Below, piece by piece: positions 49,048-58,579 of a stretch of DNA of 64,000 bases. The stretch covers positions 1 through 64,000 of the forward strand of contig JAQFVV010000984.1 in NCBI GenBank assembly GCA_028023455.1. The letters run 5' to 3'. The notes beneath the pieces were generated by a model that saw only the letters and a program-made list of their open reading frames with translations, searched no databases and had not been told where the DNA came from. How positions within the stretch are numbered: position 1 is the first letter of the stretch; each line of letters opens with the position of its first letter. Made by a program: the position numbers and the translations under genes. The stretch comes from Epiperipatus broadwayi (lineage: Eukaryota > Onychophora > Udeonychophora > Euonychophora > Peripatidae).

Positions 49048-49160
49048 GAGAGATAATGAAAAAAAAAATTAAAGAGGCAGTTTTTATTAGTAGGTATAAA
49101 AATACGATAATAAACAGACAGTCAGCAAATGTTAGGATTAATGAATTGTGGAATATTTAA
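49048..49160 (+). pseudogene. PLE protein C-terminus
   Basis: RERDNEKKIKEAVFISRYKN, then INRQSANVRINELWNI and stop. This matches HEERNHCKRKIKEAIFINR and the LWNLN end of the PLE at 44.4 kb, and NRQ..NVKITELW at 12.9 and 54.45 kb. Only the last about 37 residues survive. Confidence 0.7.
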
Positions 49161-49193
49161 ATCGACATGTGTTTCTGGTTGGTAATAGATGAA

Positions 49194-49245
49194 TCCATTT
49201 TGAAAGTTGAGTTGAAAATAATTATGAATATAATCGAAAATATTT
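49194..49245 (+). ncRNA. Hammerhead-like motif in PLE end (weak)
   Basis: TTGAAAA, one base, then ATTAT/ATAAT forming a hairpin, then C and GAAAATA. Same layout as the other PLE tails with a diverged first box. Confidence 0.25.
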
Positions 49246-49313
49246 CTTTATGAGTTTTTATTTATATTATATTATAAATTGTTTACCGTTGTTTGGAATA
49301 TATTTAAGTTTCG

Positions 49314-49430
49314 TTATATATATATATATTCATACATACATACATACATACATACATACATACATACATACATACATACATACATACATGCATACATACT
49401 TACATACATACATACATACATACACATGCA
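49314..49430. repeat. (AT)n and (CATA)n microsatellite
   Basis: A short AT tract followed by about 24 CATA units with a few interruptions. Confidence 0.9.
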
Positions 49431-50860
49431 TGTGTAACTGTTTGTGATGAATGAATGTTGCTATGGGGTTAAAGTTGTAAACTTAATTTATTCCTGGTGC
49501 AGGTCATTTGGTATTAATATGACAACACACATTAACTTAGATGAATCTCACAGGTTATAACCTGGATATGAGATAGATTTAGTAATTATGTTCACATATA
49601 ATGTTAACAGATAACAGACTGGAAATTATTATTCACATGATATAGACATTCCTATTTAAACTAATGTGATTACAAACATGAGATGAACAAAATAGTTAAT
49701 AATAAATTACTTTTAATTTTTGCTTTGTATCATTTTTAATATATATTGTACTCTGCCAATAAGAGGATGTCCCTTAGAGGACATGACAAGTCTCTAAATT
49801 GGGTTACATTATAAATTTAACTAGGTACAATTTAATATTTTTATTATTTCTAAACTATATTTAGTTAATATTAATAATTGTGAGACTTACTTACCTTATT
49901 AACAAGATTACATACTCTTTAATATTAAACAAATATAAGCACTTTATAATAATAGGTTTATCTTTAAAGATAACAAAAAAATAAATATCCAAATCTGACC
50001 CTTCGCATTTCATTATTTTTCTTGGTTCTCACATTAAATGTAAAATCTAAGATTAAACCATTATTACTTATAAGAAAATAATAAAGTTTATTTACTAGAT
50101 ATTGTTATTTACTACTAAAATAAAATTTAAATGTTCCCATTTTTTTCACAAATATTAATAAAATGAGATTGTAATCAAAAAAAGATTATATGTTATCATT
50201 TCTACAAAGATTATTTTCATTTTACAAAATCAATAAAATCTTCAGGATTTGTAAGTTTTTTTTAAAACATATGAATTAATATTTATTTATTTCTTTTATA
50301 TTTAATGAAATATGCTTTAAAAATGAAAAAGTTTTCAATATTTATTGCAAAATTATGATATTTTATACTCAATATTGTAATTAGATTGTTTATATAAATA
50401 ATAAGCTTCTTAATAGTTTTAGGCCATATTTGCATTGTCCACTAATAAAACATTCTATTTTTAAACATAAAATATTTCCATTCAAAATAAATTATTAATT
50501 AATTTATATTTTTGATATCTAATGTTGTGTAAATTATTGTATAAAAATATCTAGAATTGTAATAAATTCACAAATAAACATGATTTTGTTATTCAAACTA
50601 TTTTCTTTAAACAATGTTTTAAAAATTGTGATGTCAAAAACCTGTCGTAATACAATAGGAATACTTGTCATATGTTGTTTTGAGGATTTTTTTGATTTTC
50701 TTATCATCTATCACTTTTTTATTTTTGCACTAAAGTTTTATATTATATTGTATATAGAAAACTATGCATATTACAATATAATGTGGAAATTCTCAATAGT
50801 GGCCAAATTAGTAAAAAAATGAAGCAATTCATCTGAAAACACCATTAAGTTAAAAGATAA
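49430..50860. other. AT-rich non-coding stretch
   Basis: No gene or element recognised. Short hydrophobic frames only. Confidence 0.35.
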
Positions 50861-50867
50861 GAAAAAG

Positions 50868-53310
50868 TTTTCACCTTATGTATTTTTAATTACTATTCGA
50901 TTGTGTATTTTAATTATAAAAAAAGAAAATTGCAGGAAAATTCTTACAAAAGACTTCAGGAGTATGTGTCATATTCTTATCTTTCATGTTGGACTAGATG
51001 ATTTAAAAAAAGTCAGTTTATGTTCTAGTTAGTGAAAAGAACAGTACTTTTTGGTATAGACCTGCAATGTACAAGACCTGGTATGCTTTTTCACATCAGT
51101 GATAAATGTATAACCTTGTAATCCCATAAAATAATTCCTGAAATCTTGTCCAATAATGTGTTAAGTGACAAATTTACATTTTTATAATTTTTGTCATTTA
51201 TTGTCAATATTTTGATCAGGTAAGTATTCTTCTAATGTGATTTTTTGCTTCAATGCTCTCAATTGTATTTTCCAAGTGTTTTTTTTTTTTTACTATTTAG
51301 TGCTATCAATTGCATTTTTTGGATTCCCTACTATACTATTTTTGATTTTATATAAATCAATACATGAATTTTTCATTTTGATTTACTTTTCCATTTTATG
51401 ATTAATACCACTTTTTAAAAATAGGACAATATAATGAACATTTGGAGCTTAACCATGATAGAGATCAATGTGGCCAAGTACATTCAAGAGAAATGTATCT
51501 TGCCATCTGAAAAAGTGTGTCCAAATGGACATATTATGACCCTTTATATCCACATTTTGGACAAGCAATGGTGTTGTAATATTCAAGGATGTAATAGTAA
51601 AATAGACCTTCATAAGGAAATATGGTCAGATAGTTCCAAAATTCCACTTTCAAAAGTGATCTGATTTATTTGCAGTTGGGTTCACAAATTAACATCGATA
51701 AAATGGGGAAAAGCATAACATGGTTTAGCAGACAATACCATAATAGCCTGAAAGAACTATATGCAAGAAGTTTGTATGATTGAAATGTTAGGAATTCAAG
51801 GTCCTAAAAAAATCATTGAAATTGATAAGGGCCTTTACACAAAAAGAAAATCCAAGCTGGATAATTTTGTCCAGAACAGTGAATGTTTTCTGGCTTGTTC
51901 AGGAAGTCCAACAAGTATTTCATTGTGAAATTCATGACTCTTAAGGAAAATATAAACAAAATGTAAAAGAAGAATCAACATTTTATTCAAACTGTTGCAA
52001 AACATATAAAAATAATGAATTATGATATGCCAATTATGACTATTTTCATGTTAACCATAAATATAATTTTGTAAATCCAGAAACTAATGTTCAACTCAAA
52101 ACATTAAAAAACAGCAAAAAAAAGCATGGGCATCTAGATTCATATTTAGCAGATATTACATGGCAGAGACTGCTTAAAATCAGTCCATAACATTGATTAA
52201 ATAAAAAATTAGTAATTTTCATTTCTTTACTTTTCAATAAAACTAGTAATTTAAATTTCTTTTTTTTTAAGTTGTAACAAAATATATTTACTTATTGATG
52301 TTTCTTGATGAAGATCTGTATAGGCATTATATTACATAAACATGTTTTCTGTAAGTCTCATTTTGAAAAAAAAAATTAAGCCTCCATTTTGAAACAAAAT
52401 TTTACGCACTTAAAATAAAGTATAAATGTCCTCCAGAGACTTTCTTTCAGAGACAAATGGCTGTTTCATCATGATAATTTCTGTTTTATATACATGGCAA
52501 GTATGCTTTCATTTTAAGCAATTTAATTTTCCAATTATGTAGGGTTTTTTTTCAAATTTTGGTTTAGTGTCTATTGGTTTTAGAATGTTGACTTTGTAAT
52601 TTCATGTTAGTAATATTTTAGATATAATATTTAGTCAGGCTAATATTTTAGATATAGATATAGCAATATGTTAGTATTATTTTTTGTAAATTTTGCTCTG
52701 ATAATTGTTTTGTAATTTTATGACAGGCTTAAATATATGTATTTTTAAAGTTTGAATATCATTTAGGAATTGCATAATGTCATATCTTAATATAGCATAT
52801 TTATTATTTTTTGTGTAAAATTTATACATTTCCTATTATGTATTAGAGCTGATACACCTTTTCATGTACAAATCCAGTCTGCCAATAACTTTGTCAATCT
52901 TGCAAAAATGTCATGTGTATTATGCTCTGTTTTAACAAACTTATCATTTAAATTTGTCAGACGTTTCAGTATACATGTTATTTGACAATAACAAAAGATT
53001 AGAAAGTTATTGGTAGATTGTTACAGATGCTAAAAAGCCTACCAAGTGTAATTTATACCGCAGGTCTAATATATAAGTACCCTTTTTCCTTTGTAAACTA
53101 TAAATGTGGTTGGAAAATATAACTCTGTTTTGGAAAAAAATATATTGTGGTTTATTAAATATAAATTATCCTTTCCAGAACATAAACTTTTCATTTACGA
53201 ATTACAATTATTATTTACTGATATATCCACAGAAAATGCATCACTGATTAATTTAAAGTGTACCAGTTTGCCACAATTATATAATAATCTTTTGAAAACT
53301 ACCTGAGCTT
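50868..53310 (+). mobile_element. Second Merlin-type element (full-length relative of the 61.4-kb copy)
   Basis: The outer about 190 bp (50868-51060) and about 220 bp (53089-53310) are also present, adjacent to each other, at 61440-61860. The extra about 2.0 kb here contains a Merlin/ISXO2-like transposase relic in the same orientation. No clear terminal inverted repeats were found at the homology boundaries, so the ends are approximate. Confidence 0.5.
51434..52190 (+). pseudogene. Merlin / ISXO2-like transposase, decayed
   Basis: The first frame (to 51661) reads INVAKYIQEKCILPSEKVCP then NGHIMTL and DKQWCCNIQGCNSKIDLHKE. This gives a complete zinc ribbon, C-x2-GH...C-x4-C, followed by IWSDSSKIPLSKVI. 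After a stop: FICSWVHKLTSIKW, KNYMQEVC, then KKIIEIDKGLYTKRKSKLDN, where IEIDES has become IEIDKG (first Asp kept). The region of the second Asp is unreadable. Then YFHVNHKYNFVNPETNV, after which the HSIE (Glu) position is lost, and HGHLDSYLADITWQRLL. Same family as the 41-kb copy, but the two have lost different parts. Confidence 0.8.
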
Positions 53311-53567
53311 GATTTTAATGACATAACCCTGAATTAATTACAATAACTATGAAGAATGTGTACCTCTATTATTTTTAACAGCATAATATTTAAATTGAAG
53401 AAATTAGAAGAAATATCATAAGGTTTTTTTTAAACCATGTTGATCAGTGATGAATTACAATATGCATAAATATAGGGGATTTGAACTCAGACTTTCAAGT
53501 ACTCTTCAACTATTCATACTATCTCAAACCTCTGATATACATGATCACATACATGTAGAAAAGACAA

Positions 53568-53626
53568 ATAATCACCAATATACATATTTCATGCTAAACC
53601 AGCACTCATCAATTGGTCCAGGTTAT
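53568..53626 (-). ncRNA. Hammerhead ribozyme copy E1
   Basis: The minus strand has ATAACC, TGG, ACCAA, then TTGATGA (C3 to T, the only core change). Stem II is GTGCT/AGCAT with loop GGTTT, GAAA is intact (plus TTTC 53587-53590), then stem III A-T and T-A with loop ATGT. A is the cleavage-site base, followed by TTGGT and GATTAT. Structurally one of the best copies. Confidence 0.65.
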
Positions 53627-53630
53627 CATT

Positions 53631-53639
53631 ACACACACA

Positions 53640-53732
<93 letters not shown>
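53631..53732. repeat. (CA)n(TA)n microsatellite
   Basis: CA repeats then a long AT tract, located at the unit junction of the ribozyme repeat. Frames here are microsatellite read-through. Confidence 0.9.
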
Positions 53733-53735
<3 letters not shown>

Positions 53736-54131
53736 CAGTGCCCAGTATATATTAAGATAGCAAATCTTCAAACATTAATGGTCAAGCTTCAATCCACTCC
53801 AACATCCAACCCTTTAGCCATCCATACTATTAAAAATCTGATGATGGCAAGCCCAAATGCCATGCTGATGACAATATTATTGCCATTACCATATTGACTT
53901 CAAGCCATTCTGACCCTTCATGTATAGGTCTTTATCCATTTAATTACATAGAAGATGGATAAGCAGGATGCAGGATTAATGTGTAAATATTTGAAATACA
54001 GGGACTCTTCACATACCTGGAGCTTAATTGTAAATATAGAAGATTTGAACTCAGACATTCAAACACCCTTCAACTATCCATACTTTCTCATACCACTGAT
54101 ACACACAACCACATATATTTAGAAAAGATAA

Positions 54132-54190
54132 GTAATCACTAATATATGTATTTCATACTAAGCCAGCAGTCATCAGTTGGTTCAGATTAT
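54132..54190 (-). ncRNA. Hammerhead ribozyme copy E2 (both core boxes intact)
   Basis: The minus strand has ATAATC, TGA, ACCAA, CTGATGA (plus TCATCAG 54170-54176) and a four-pair stem II TGCT/AGTA with one G-T pair. GAAA (plus TTTC 54151-54154) is followed by TACATATA, then TTAGT and GATTAC. Stem I has one mismatch (C-A) in the inner helix. Stem III keeps A-T and T-A. A plausible candidate for residual activity. Confidence 0.65.
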
Positions 54191-54200
54191 CATCACTCAT

Positions 54201-54256
<56 letters not shown>
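54201..54256. repeat. (CA)n(TA)n microsatellite
   Basis: CA then AT dinucleotides at the end of the minus-strand array, before a PLE end fragment. Confidence 0.9.
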
Positions 54257-54259
<3 letters not shown>

Positions 54260-54289
54260 ATATACAAATCAATATATATATATCAAAAT

Positions 54290-54490
54290 ACAGTACAATT
54301 TATATAAATTATATTCTTTTAGAAGTACTTTCGACTATACACTTTGTAGTCTTTATCAACTATATAACGTTGAATAATCAAAACGAGACAACGCTTAACA
54401 ATACCCATAGTTCAATTCAGATTTTCCACAATTCTGTTATCTTAACATTTGATGACTGGCGATTCATTAACATATAGATATATATATATG
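54290..54490 (-). mobile_element. Penelope-like element 3' end fragment
   Basis: The minus strand reads LMNRQSSNVKITELWKI and stop, the PLE C-terminal motif. This is followed by TTGATAA, A, GACTA...TAGTC and GAAAGTACTTC. It is wedged between opposed copies of the ribozyme repeat and bordered by AT tracts. Confidence 0.7.
54322..54360 (-). ncRNA. Hammerhead-like motif in PLE end
   Basis: The minus strand has TTGATAA, one A, stem GACTA/TAGTC (5 bp, 9-nt loop), then GAAA (plus TTTC 54329-54332). The first box differs from CUGANGA at two positions. Confidence 0.4.
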
Positions 54491-54497
54491 CTCAATT

Positions 54498-54605
54498 TTA
54501 GATTAAGATAGAAAACCTTCATACTTTAATGGACAGACTTCAATCCACTCCAACCTTCAACTCTTCAACCATCCATACCATTGAAAATCTGTTGATGGAA
54601 AGCCC
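54498..54605 (-). mobile_element. Hammerhead SINE/retrozyme, 3'-end fragment
   Basis: Family sequence in minus orientation only: AACCTTCATACTTTAATGGA, CTTCAATCCACTCCAACC, CCATCCATACCATTGAAAA. It ends at TGGAAAGCCCAAAT, where the plus-strand copy begins. Confidence 0.65.
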
Positions 54606-54906
54606 AAATCCTGTAAATTTACAATTAGTCCCCAGATATGCGAATTGTGCCTGTATTTCAAATATTTACACATTAACCATCATCCTACCCATCCCTCTTC
54701 TATGCATTTAAATATATAATGTCCTACACATGAGGGTTCAGAATGACCTGAAATTAACCTGGGCATGCCAATAATATTGGTATCAGCATGAGGTTGGACT
54801 TTCCATCATCAGGTTTTCAATGGTATGGATGACTGAAGATTTGGAGGTTGGAGTGGATTGAAGCCGGTGCATTAAAGTATGAAGATTTACTATCTTAATA
54901 TAAACT

Positions 54907-55033
54907 GACCTCTGATTAACTGATGAATAGTGGTTCAGCATGATATATATATATATATATATATTGGTTATGATATATATTTTCTATAGTGGTTCAGCAT
55001 GATATATATATATATATATATATTGGTTATTAT
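54907..55033 (+). ncRNA. Hammerhead ribozyme copy F (rearranged)
   Basis: CTGATGA at 54920-54926 is intact, but stem II is lost (ATAGTGGTTCAGCAT), GAAA is GATA, and stem III is filled with an AT tract. A 60-bp segment including TAGTGGTTCAGCATGATATA and the tract is duplicated before TTGGTTAT. Certainly inactive. Confidence 0.5.
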
Positions 55034-55468
55034 TTATCTTTTCTACAAGTATGTGGGTTATGTGTATCAGTGGTATGTGATAGTATGGATGGTTGAAGGG
55101 TACTTGAAAGTCTGAGTTCAATCCCCTATCTTTATAATTAAGCTCCAGATATGTGATGAGTGTCTGTATTTCAAATATTTACACATTAAGCCTGCATTCT
55201 GACCATCCCTTTACTATGTATTTGAAAGAATAAGGTCCTATACATGAGGGGACAGAATGACATGAGTTCAACATGGGATTGACAATAATATTGGCATCAG
55301 CATGTGATTTAGGCTTTCCATTATCAGATTTTCAATGGTATGTATGTCCGAAGAGCTGGAGGTTGGAGTGGATTGAAGCCTGTCCATTAAAATATGAAGA
55401 TTTGCTATCCAATATAAACTGAGCTCTGATTATATATATATATATATATATATATATGATTCGGGATG

Positions 55469-55527
55469 ATAATTTGGACCAACTGATGAGTGCTAGTTTA
55501 GCATAAAGATTGTATAGTGGTAATTAT
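55469..55527 (+). ncRNA. Hammerhead ribozyme copy G
   Basis: ATAATT, TGG, ACCAA; CTGATGA at 55483-55489; stem II GTGCT/AGCAT with loop AGTTT; then AAAG instead of GAAA; then TTGTATA, GTGGT and AATTAT. Stems are recognisable; the second core box is damaged. Confidence 0.6.
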
Positions 55528-55689
55528 TTATCTTTTCTACATGTATGTGGTCATGTCAGTGGTATGAGATAGTATGGATAGTTGAAGGTATTTGAAAATC
55601 TGAGTTTAAATCTCCTATATTTACAATTATGCTCCAGGTGTGTGAAGAGTGCATGTATTTAAAATATTTATATTATATATATATATACA

Positions 55690-56340
55690 TATACCATGGT
55701 AAGATTTGTCATTTTAAAACTTTAACAAACAAACAAAAAAAAAAAAAAATAGAAAAGTCCTCAATAAGTAAGTGTAATCCATTTATTGCATTTTAATTTA
55801 TTTTTGTATATTAATTTTTAAGTTATTTTCATTTAGTTATTTTGATATGCTTAGCCATTGTATGAATTTATTGTAAAATAATTATTTGTAAATATTTCTG
55901 TTTACGAGTTAATTGTATATTGTAAATAAATGGTTATAAGTGTATATAATTCAAGTTGTTACTGCCATAATATATTGCAGCTATTATTTCAAATGGTCAT
56001 TCTAGAATTATAAGGTTTGTGTTATAACAAAAGTAAAATTAGGGAGATTGTTTAACCATTGAGCAAATGAAAAATTATAGAATTTGAAATTCGTCCATTC
56101 AGCATTTTTTTTTCCACAAATGAAAAATTTGATGCTTTAATAAATGCTGAAAATCCATGTCTTTTTATTTAAAGCAAATTAATTCTGCTTTGTAAAACTA
56201 TTTCAAATAACTGGTGTTGATTTTGTGAATGTGAGTAAGAAATATAATCCATTTTTAGTTTCGATCTTCATTATTATCTGATTCATATGTGACTCTATGA
56301 AAGTTACACTAATTTATATTTAAAGGTAGCCCTTTCATGT
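55690..56340. other. AT-rich non-coding stretch
   Basis: Nothing recognised except a poly-A run near 55740. Confidence 0.4.
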
Positions 56341-56350
56341 TACTAATACA

Positions 56351-56470
56351 AAAGGTGTATAATGAGCGCATATATATAAAATACATATTTTGCGGGTTTA
56401 TCCGTGTTAAAAAGGTGTATAATGAGCGCATATATATAAAATACATATTTTGCGGGTTTATCCGTGTTAA
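56351..56470. repeat. Perfect 60-bp tandem duplication
   Basis: 56351-56410 and 56411-56470 are identical, at the tip of the PLE left arm. The unit holds GCGGGTTTATCCGTGTTAA. Confidence 0.95.
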
Positions 56471-56535
56471 AAACTTTTAATATTAATATACTGACGTTTC
56501 GACTTGGTCACACAAGTAATACACAGAATTATAAA
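56470..56535 (-). ncRNA. Hammerhead-like hairpin in PLE arm (partial)
   Basis: The minus strand has ACTTG, loop TGTGAC, CAAGT, then CGAAACGTC, i.e. stem II and the GAAAC box followed by GUC. The first box is not CUGANGA (CTGTGTATTA). The right arm has CTGTGGATGACTTGTGTGAC, closer to CTG-ATGA with three extra bases. Confidence 0.35.
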
Positions 56536-56619
56536 AGATAGAAAGACGGTTGTAGAGGCGCTACAATCACTGATTTGAATAAAACGTTAAAATTCCACCA
56601 ATAGCAAAAATGTTAAATT

Positions 56620-56810
56620 TAGGAATGTTTTTTAAAAAAATCTTTCCAAATAGGAGGAAGTTTGCATGTATCATCTCGCTTATTGATACAATCTGACCTT
56701 TTAAGTATATATATCACTTCCGCTAATATAGCAAATCTAAGTTCTTTTATAACATAAACCTGGCATAGATAACCATGAGCAAAGTCAAATCGTTCTGAAT
56801 TAAAATTCAT
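56620..56810 (-). pseudogene. PLE protein C-terminus, left arm
   Basis: The frame reads FAHGYLCQVYVIKELRFAIL, YILKRSDCINKRDDTCKLPP, IWKDFFKKHS and stop. LKRSDCINKR...CKLPPIW is the C-terminal signature of one PLE subgroup and is repeated in the right arm (LKGQIVSIREMIHANFLL). Confidence 0.6.
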
Positions 56811-56844
56811 ATTAAGCTCATGTAAATTTTACTGTATTATCATT

Positions 56845-57135
56845 TTGTCACCTGCGAGTGATAGAGATATATATGTATAGCCAAATAAATAATTAATTGT
56901 AACTTACATACTATCACCTGCGTGCGATATGAGGTTACATATATAGAGAGCGGAAATGCAAAACCTCCAAATTTTATTGTGTTAGAGAATTAAAATCACT
57001 TATAAGTAAACTAACTTATATATATATGTAAACCAAACTGCTTAAATCTGTACATCCAAAATTTGCTATTGATAATGAATCACTTACGTGTGAACCCTTT
57101 CGAATTTTAATGTCCCTGAATCACCTGCGTGTGAA
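56845..57135. repeat. Four copies of palindromic TCACCTGCGTGTGA-type motif
   Basis: TCACCTGCGAGTGATAG (about 56849), TCACCTGCGTGCGATA (about 56911), TCACTTACGTGTGAAC (about 57083) and TCACCTGCGTGTGAAAT (about 57120). Each is an imperfect palindrome TCAC-N4-6-GTGA. They are unusually GC-rich for this DNA. Confidence 0.55.
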
Positions 57136-57289
57136 ATCAAACCATTACTTACTCTATTATTGTTTTAAATCGTTGCTTACATTGAATTTATTAAATTTAG
57201 TTTAAATTTATTTTAGTTTCTTGTCTTAGTTTTGCTCACCGACTCACTTTTATTTAATATTTAGTAATTAGTTTTATAACTTATTGAAA

Positions 57290-57600
57290 TTTTATATATA
57301 ATTAATAATGATAAGTATGCCACATGATACCTATATAGATATGCTATACAAATTGCCCATTGTTATCCGTCTTGTGTACTACTGATGAGCTACTGTCAGC
57401 ACATGAATAAGAGAAATGCTGCTGTAACCTCAACTGTGTCATTTGTAAGGTTGTAAGTCTATGAGCAATGGTAGAGGAACTAGGGTTAAGCCAGAGCCGT
57501 GGCTTCCACCACCGTAAACCTGGTCGGCCTTAGGATGCTCTATCAGAGTTCTAGATTTTGTTGCCCAAATGCACATATTTGACCGTTACAGTAATTTTTT
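57290..57600. other. GC-richer insert of unknown type
   Basis: GC is about twice that of the flanks, with no open frame. It contains CTACTGATGAGCTACTGTCA and ends GACCGTTACA. Possibly a solo LTR or SINE inserted in the PLE; no second end or target duplication found. Confidence 0.35.
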
Positions 57601-57689
57601 TTTTCTCCTAGGTGATAGAGATATATATGTAAAGCTGACTGTTTCCTCTTGAATCTCATGGTGTCTATCAAATCTCATGTAGAAATTGT

Positions 57690-58034
57690 AAAGCTTCTTA
57701 CATAGGTATGAGTAATCATCACATCAGTGTTAAGAGAGATGAGCATGACAATGCATTTAAAAAACAACACTCATCATCATCAGCACTCTCACTCCATACT
57801 ATAGATTCATGTCATAAAATTAATTTTTCTAGTACCAGATCATATCCAGATGTGATAATCTCTACCAGTGCAAAATTAGAGAAGCCATTGAGATACTTAA
57901 AAGGCCAGATTGTATCAATAAGAGAGATGATACATGCAAACTTCCTCCTACTTGGAAAGAGTTTTTTAAAAAACATTCCTAAATTTAACATTTTTGCTAT
58001 TGGTGGAATTTTAACGTTTTATTCAAATCAGTGA
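57690..58034 (+). pseudogene. PLE GIY-YIG region and C-terminus, right arm
   Basis: The frame starts with NHHISVKRDEHDN, then SSALSLHTIDSCHKINFSST, the conserved SALS.H....H.INF block after the PLE nuclease core. EKPLRYLKGQIVSIREMIHA follows, then the C-terminal NFLLLGKSFLKNIPKF. A frame change relative to the left arm shows decay. Confidence 0.6.
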
Positions 58035-58187
58035 TTGTAGCGCCTCTACAACCATCTTTCTACCTTTTATAACTCTGTGGATGACTTGTGTGACCAAGTC
58101 AAAACGTCAGTTTATTAATATTAAAAGTTTTTAACATGGATGAACCCACAAAATATGTATTTTATATATTTAACCCATGCAAATCTT

Positions 58188-58399
<212 letters not shown>

Positions 58400-58415
58400 A
58401 ATAAAAAGATCATAA

Positions 58416-58574
58416 ATGACAACAAAAAATAAGGTTAAGTTTGAGGAAAGTCAACAAATAATTAGAGAAGTTTATGAAGGAATAATGGAGGAGGGTAAGA
58501 GTATGATAGAAAGACTCTCTGAGAAATGTTATAAAAAATTAAGTCAAATGAAAAAAAATCAAGAAGAGTTATAA
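58416..58574 (+). CDS. Small ORF, 52 codons, possibly start of a decayed retroelement protein
   Basis: Starting at ATG: MTTKNKVKFEESQQIIREVY, EGIMEEGKSMIERLSEKCYK, KLSQMKKNQEEL, stop. It is highly charged and predicted helical, lies 17 bp after the palindrome, and is followed by further broken reading (INREEIKKINAYITYGLGKI near 58670-58740). Composition is less AT-extreme than chance frames nearby. Family not recognised. Confidence 0.3.
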   Translation: MTTKNKVKFEESQQIIREVYEGIMEEGKSMIERLSEKCYKKLSQMKKNQEEL

Positions 58575-58579
58575 TGAAA

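Larger units (their letters stand above)
48900..49430. mobile_element. Penelope-like element 3' end with short inverted arms
   Basis: Arms at about 48951-49035 (-) and 49235-49320 (+) are inverted copies over about 80 bp (CTTTATGAGTTTTTATTTAT and TTGTTTRYCGTTGTTTGGAA). Between them on the plus strand is the PLE C-terminus. An AT tract, then (CATA)n, lies at the right edge (49314-49430). Confidence 0.65.
53447..54205 (-). mobile_element. Hammerhead SINE/retrozyme, two tandem minus-strand units
   Basis: Two hammerheads on the minus strand (53568-53626 and 54132-54190) have cleavage sites about 564 bp apart, so one complete unit lies between them. On the minus strand the order is hammerhead, TCTTTTCTA block, ATAGTTGAAGGGTG (A-box-like), GAGTTCAAATCTTC (B-box-like), AATTAAGCTCCAGG, AATATTTACACATTAA, GACATCAGCATGG-like block, TTTTTAATAGTATGGATGG, GATTGAAGCTTGACCATTAA, TATATACTGGGCACTGATTA, an AT/GT tract (53732-53631), and the next hammerhead. 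Confidence 0.8.
54606..55680 (+). mobile_element. Hammerhead SINE/retrozyme, tandem plus-strand units
   Basis: One partial and one complete unit in tandem, with hammerheads at about 54907-55030 and 55469-55527. The complete unit is about 495 bp from cleavage site to cleavage site. Within it are TCTTTTCTACAAG, GGATGGTTGAAGGGTAC (A-box-like), GAGTTCAATCCCC (B-box, matching GWTCRANNC), AATTAAGCTCCAGATATG, AATATTTACACATTAAGCC, ATACATGAGGGGACAGAATG, TTTTCAATGGTATG, GATTGAAGCCTGTCCATTAA and GAGCTCTGATTA, then an AT tract. It mirrors the minus-strand array at 53.4-54.2 kb. Confidence 0.8.
56340..58170. mobile_element. Penelope-like element, palindromic, with GC-richer insert
   Basis: Left arm (about 56360-56700, minus orientation) and right arm (about 57880-58165, plus) are inverted copies: TAACACGGATAAACCCGC against TAACATGGATGAACCCAC, and GACCAAGTCGAAACGTCAGT against GACCAAGTCAAAACGTCAGT. 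Both arms encode the C-terminal end of a PLE protein. The interior holds short CACCTGCGTGTGA-type repeats and a GC-richer segment at 57290-57600. Confidence 0.7.

Noticed and set aside
53589-53897. Open frames of alternating Tyr-Ile, Thr-His or Cys-Val
   Set aside because: Microsatellite read-through in the ribozyme repeat. The same applies at 13.0, 34.2, 49.3 and 58.2 kb.
57380-57425. CTACTGATGAGCTACTGTCAGC as another hammerhead ribozyme
   Set aside because: The first box and a short stem II are present, but GAAA is not in position (ATGAATAAG follows) and no stem I partner was found downstream.
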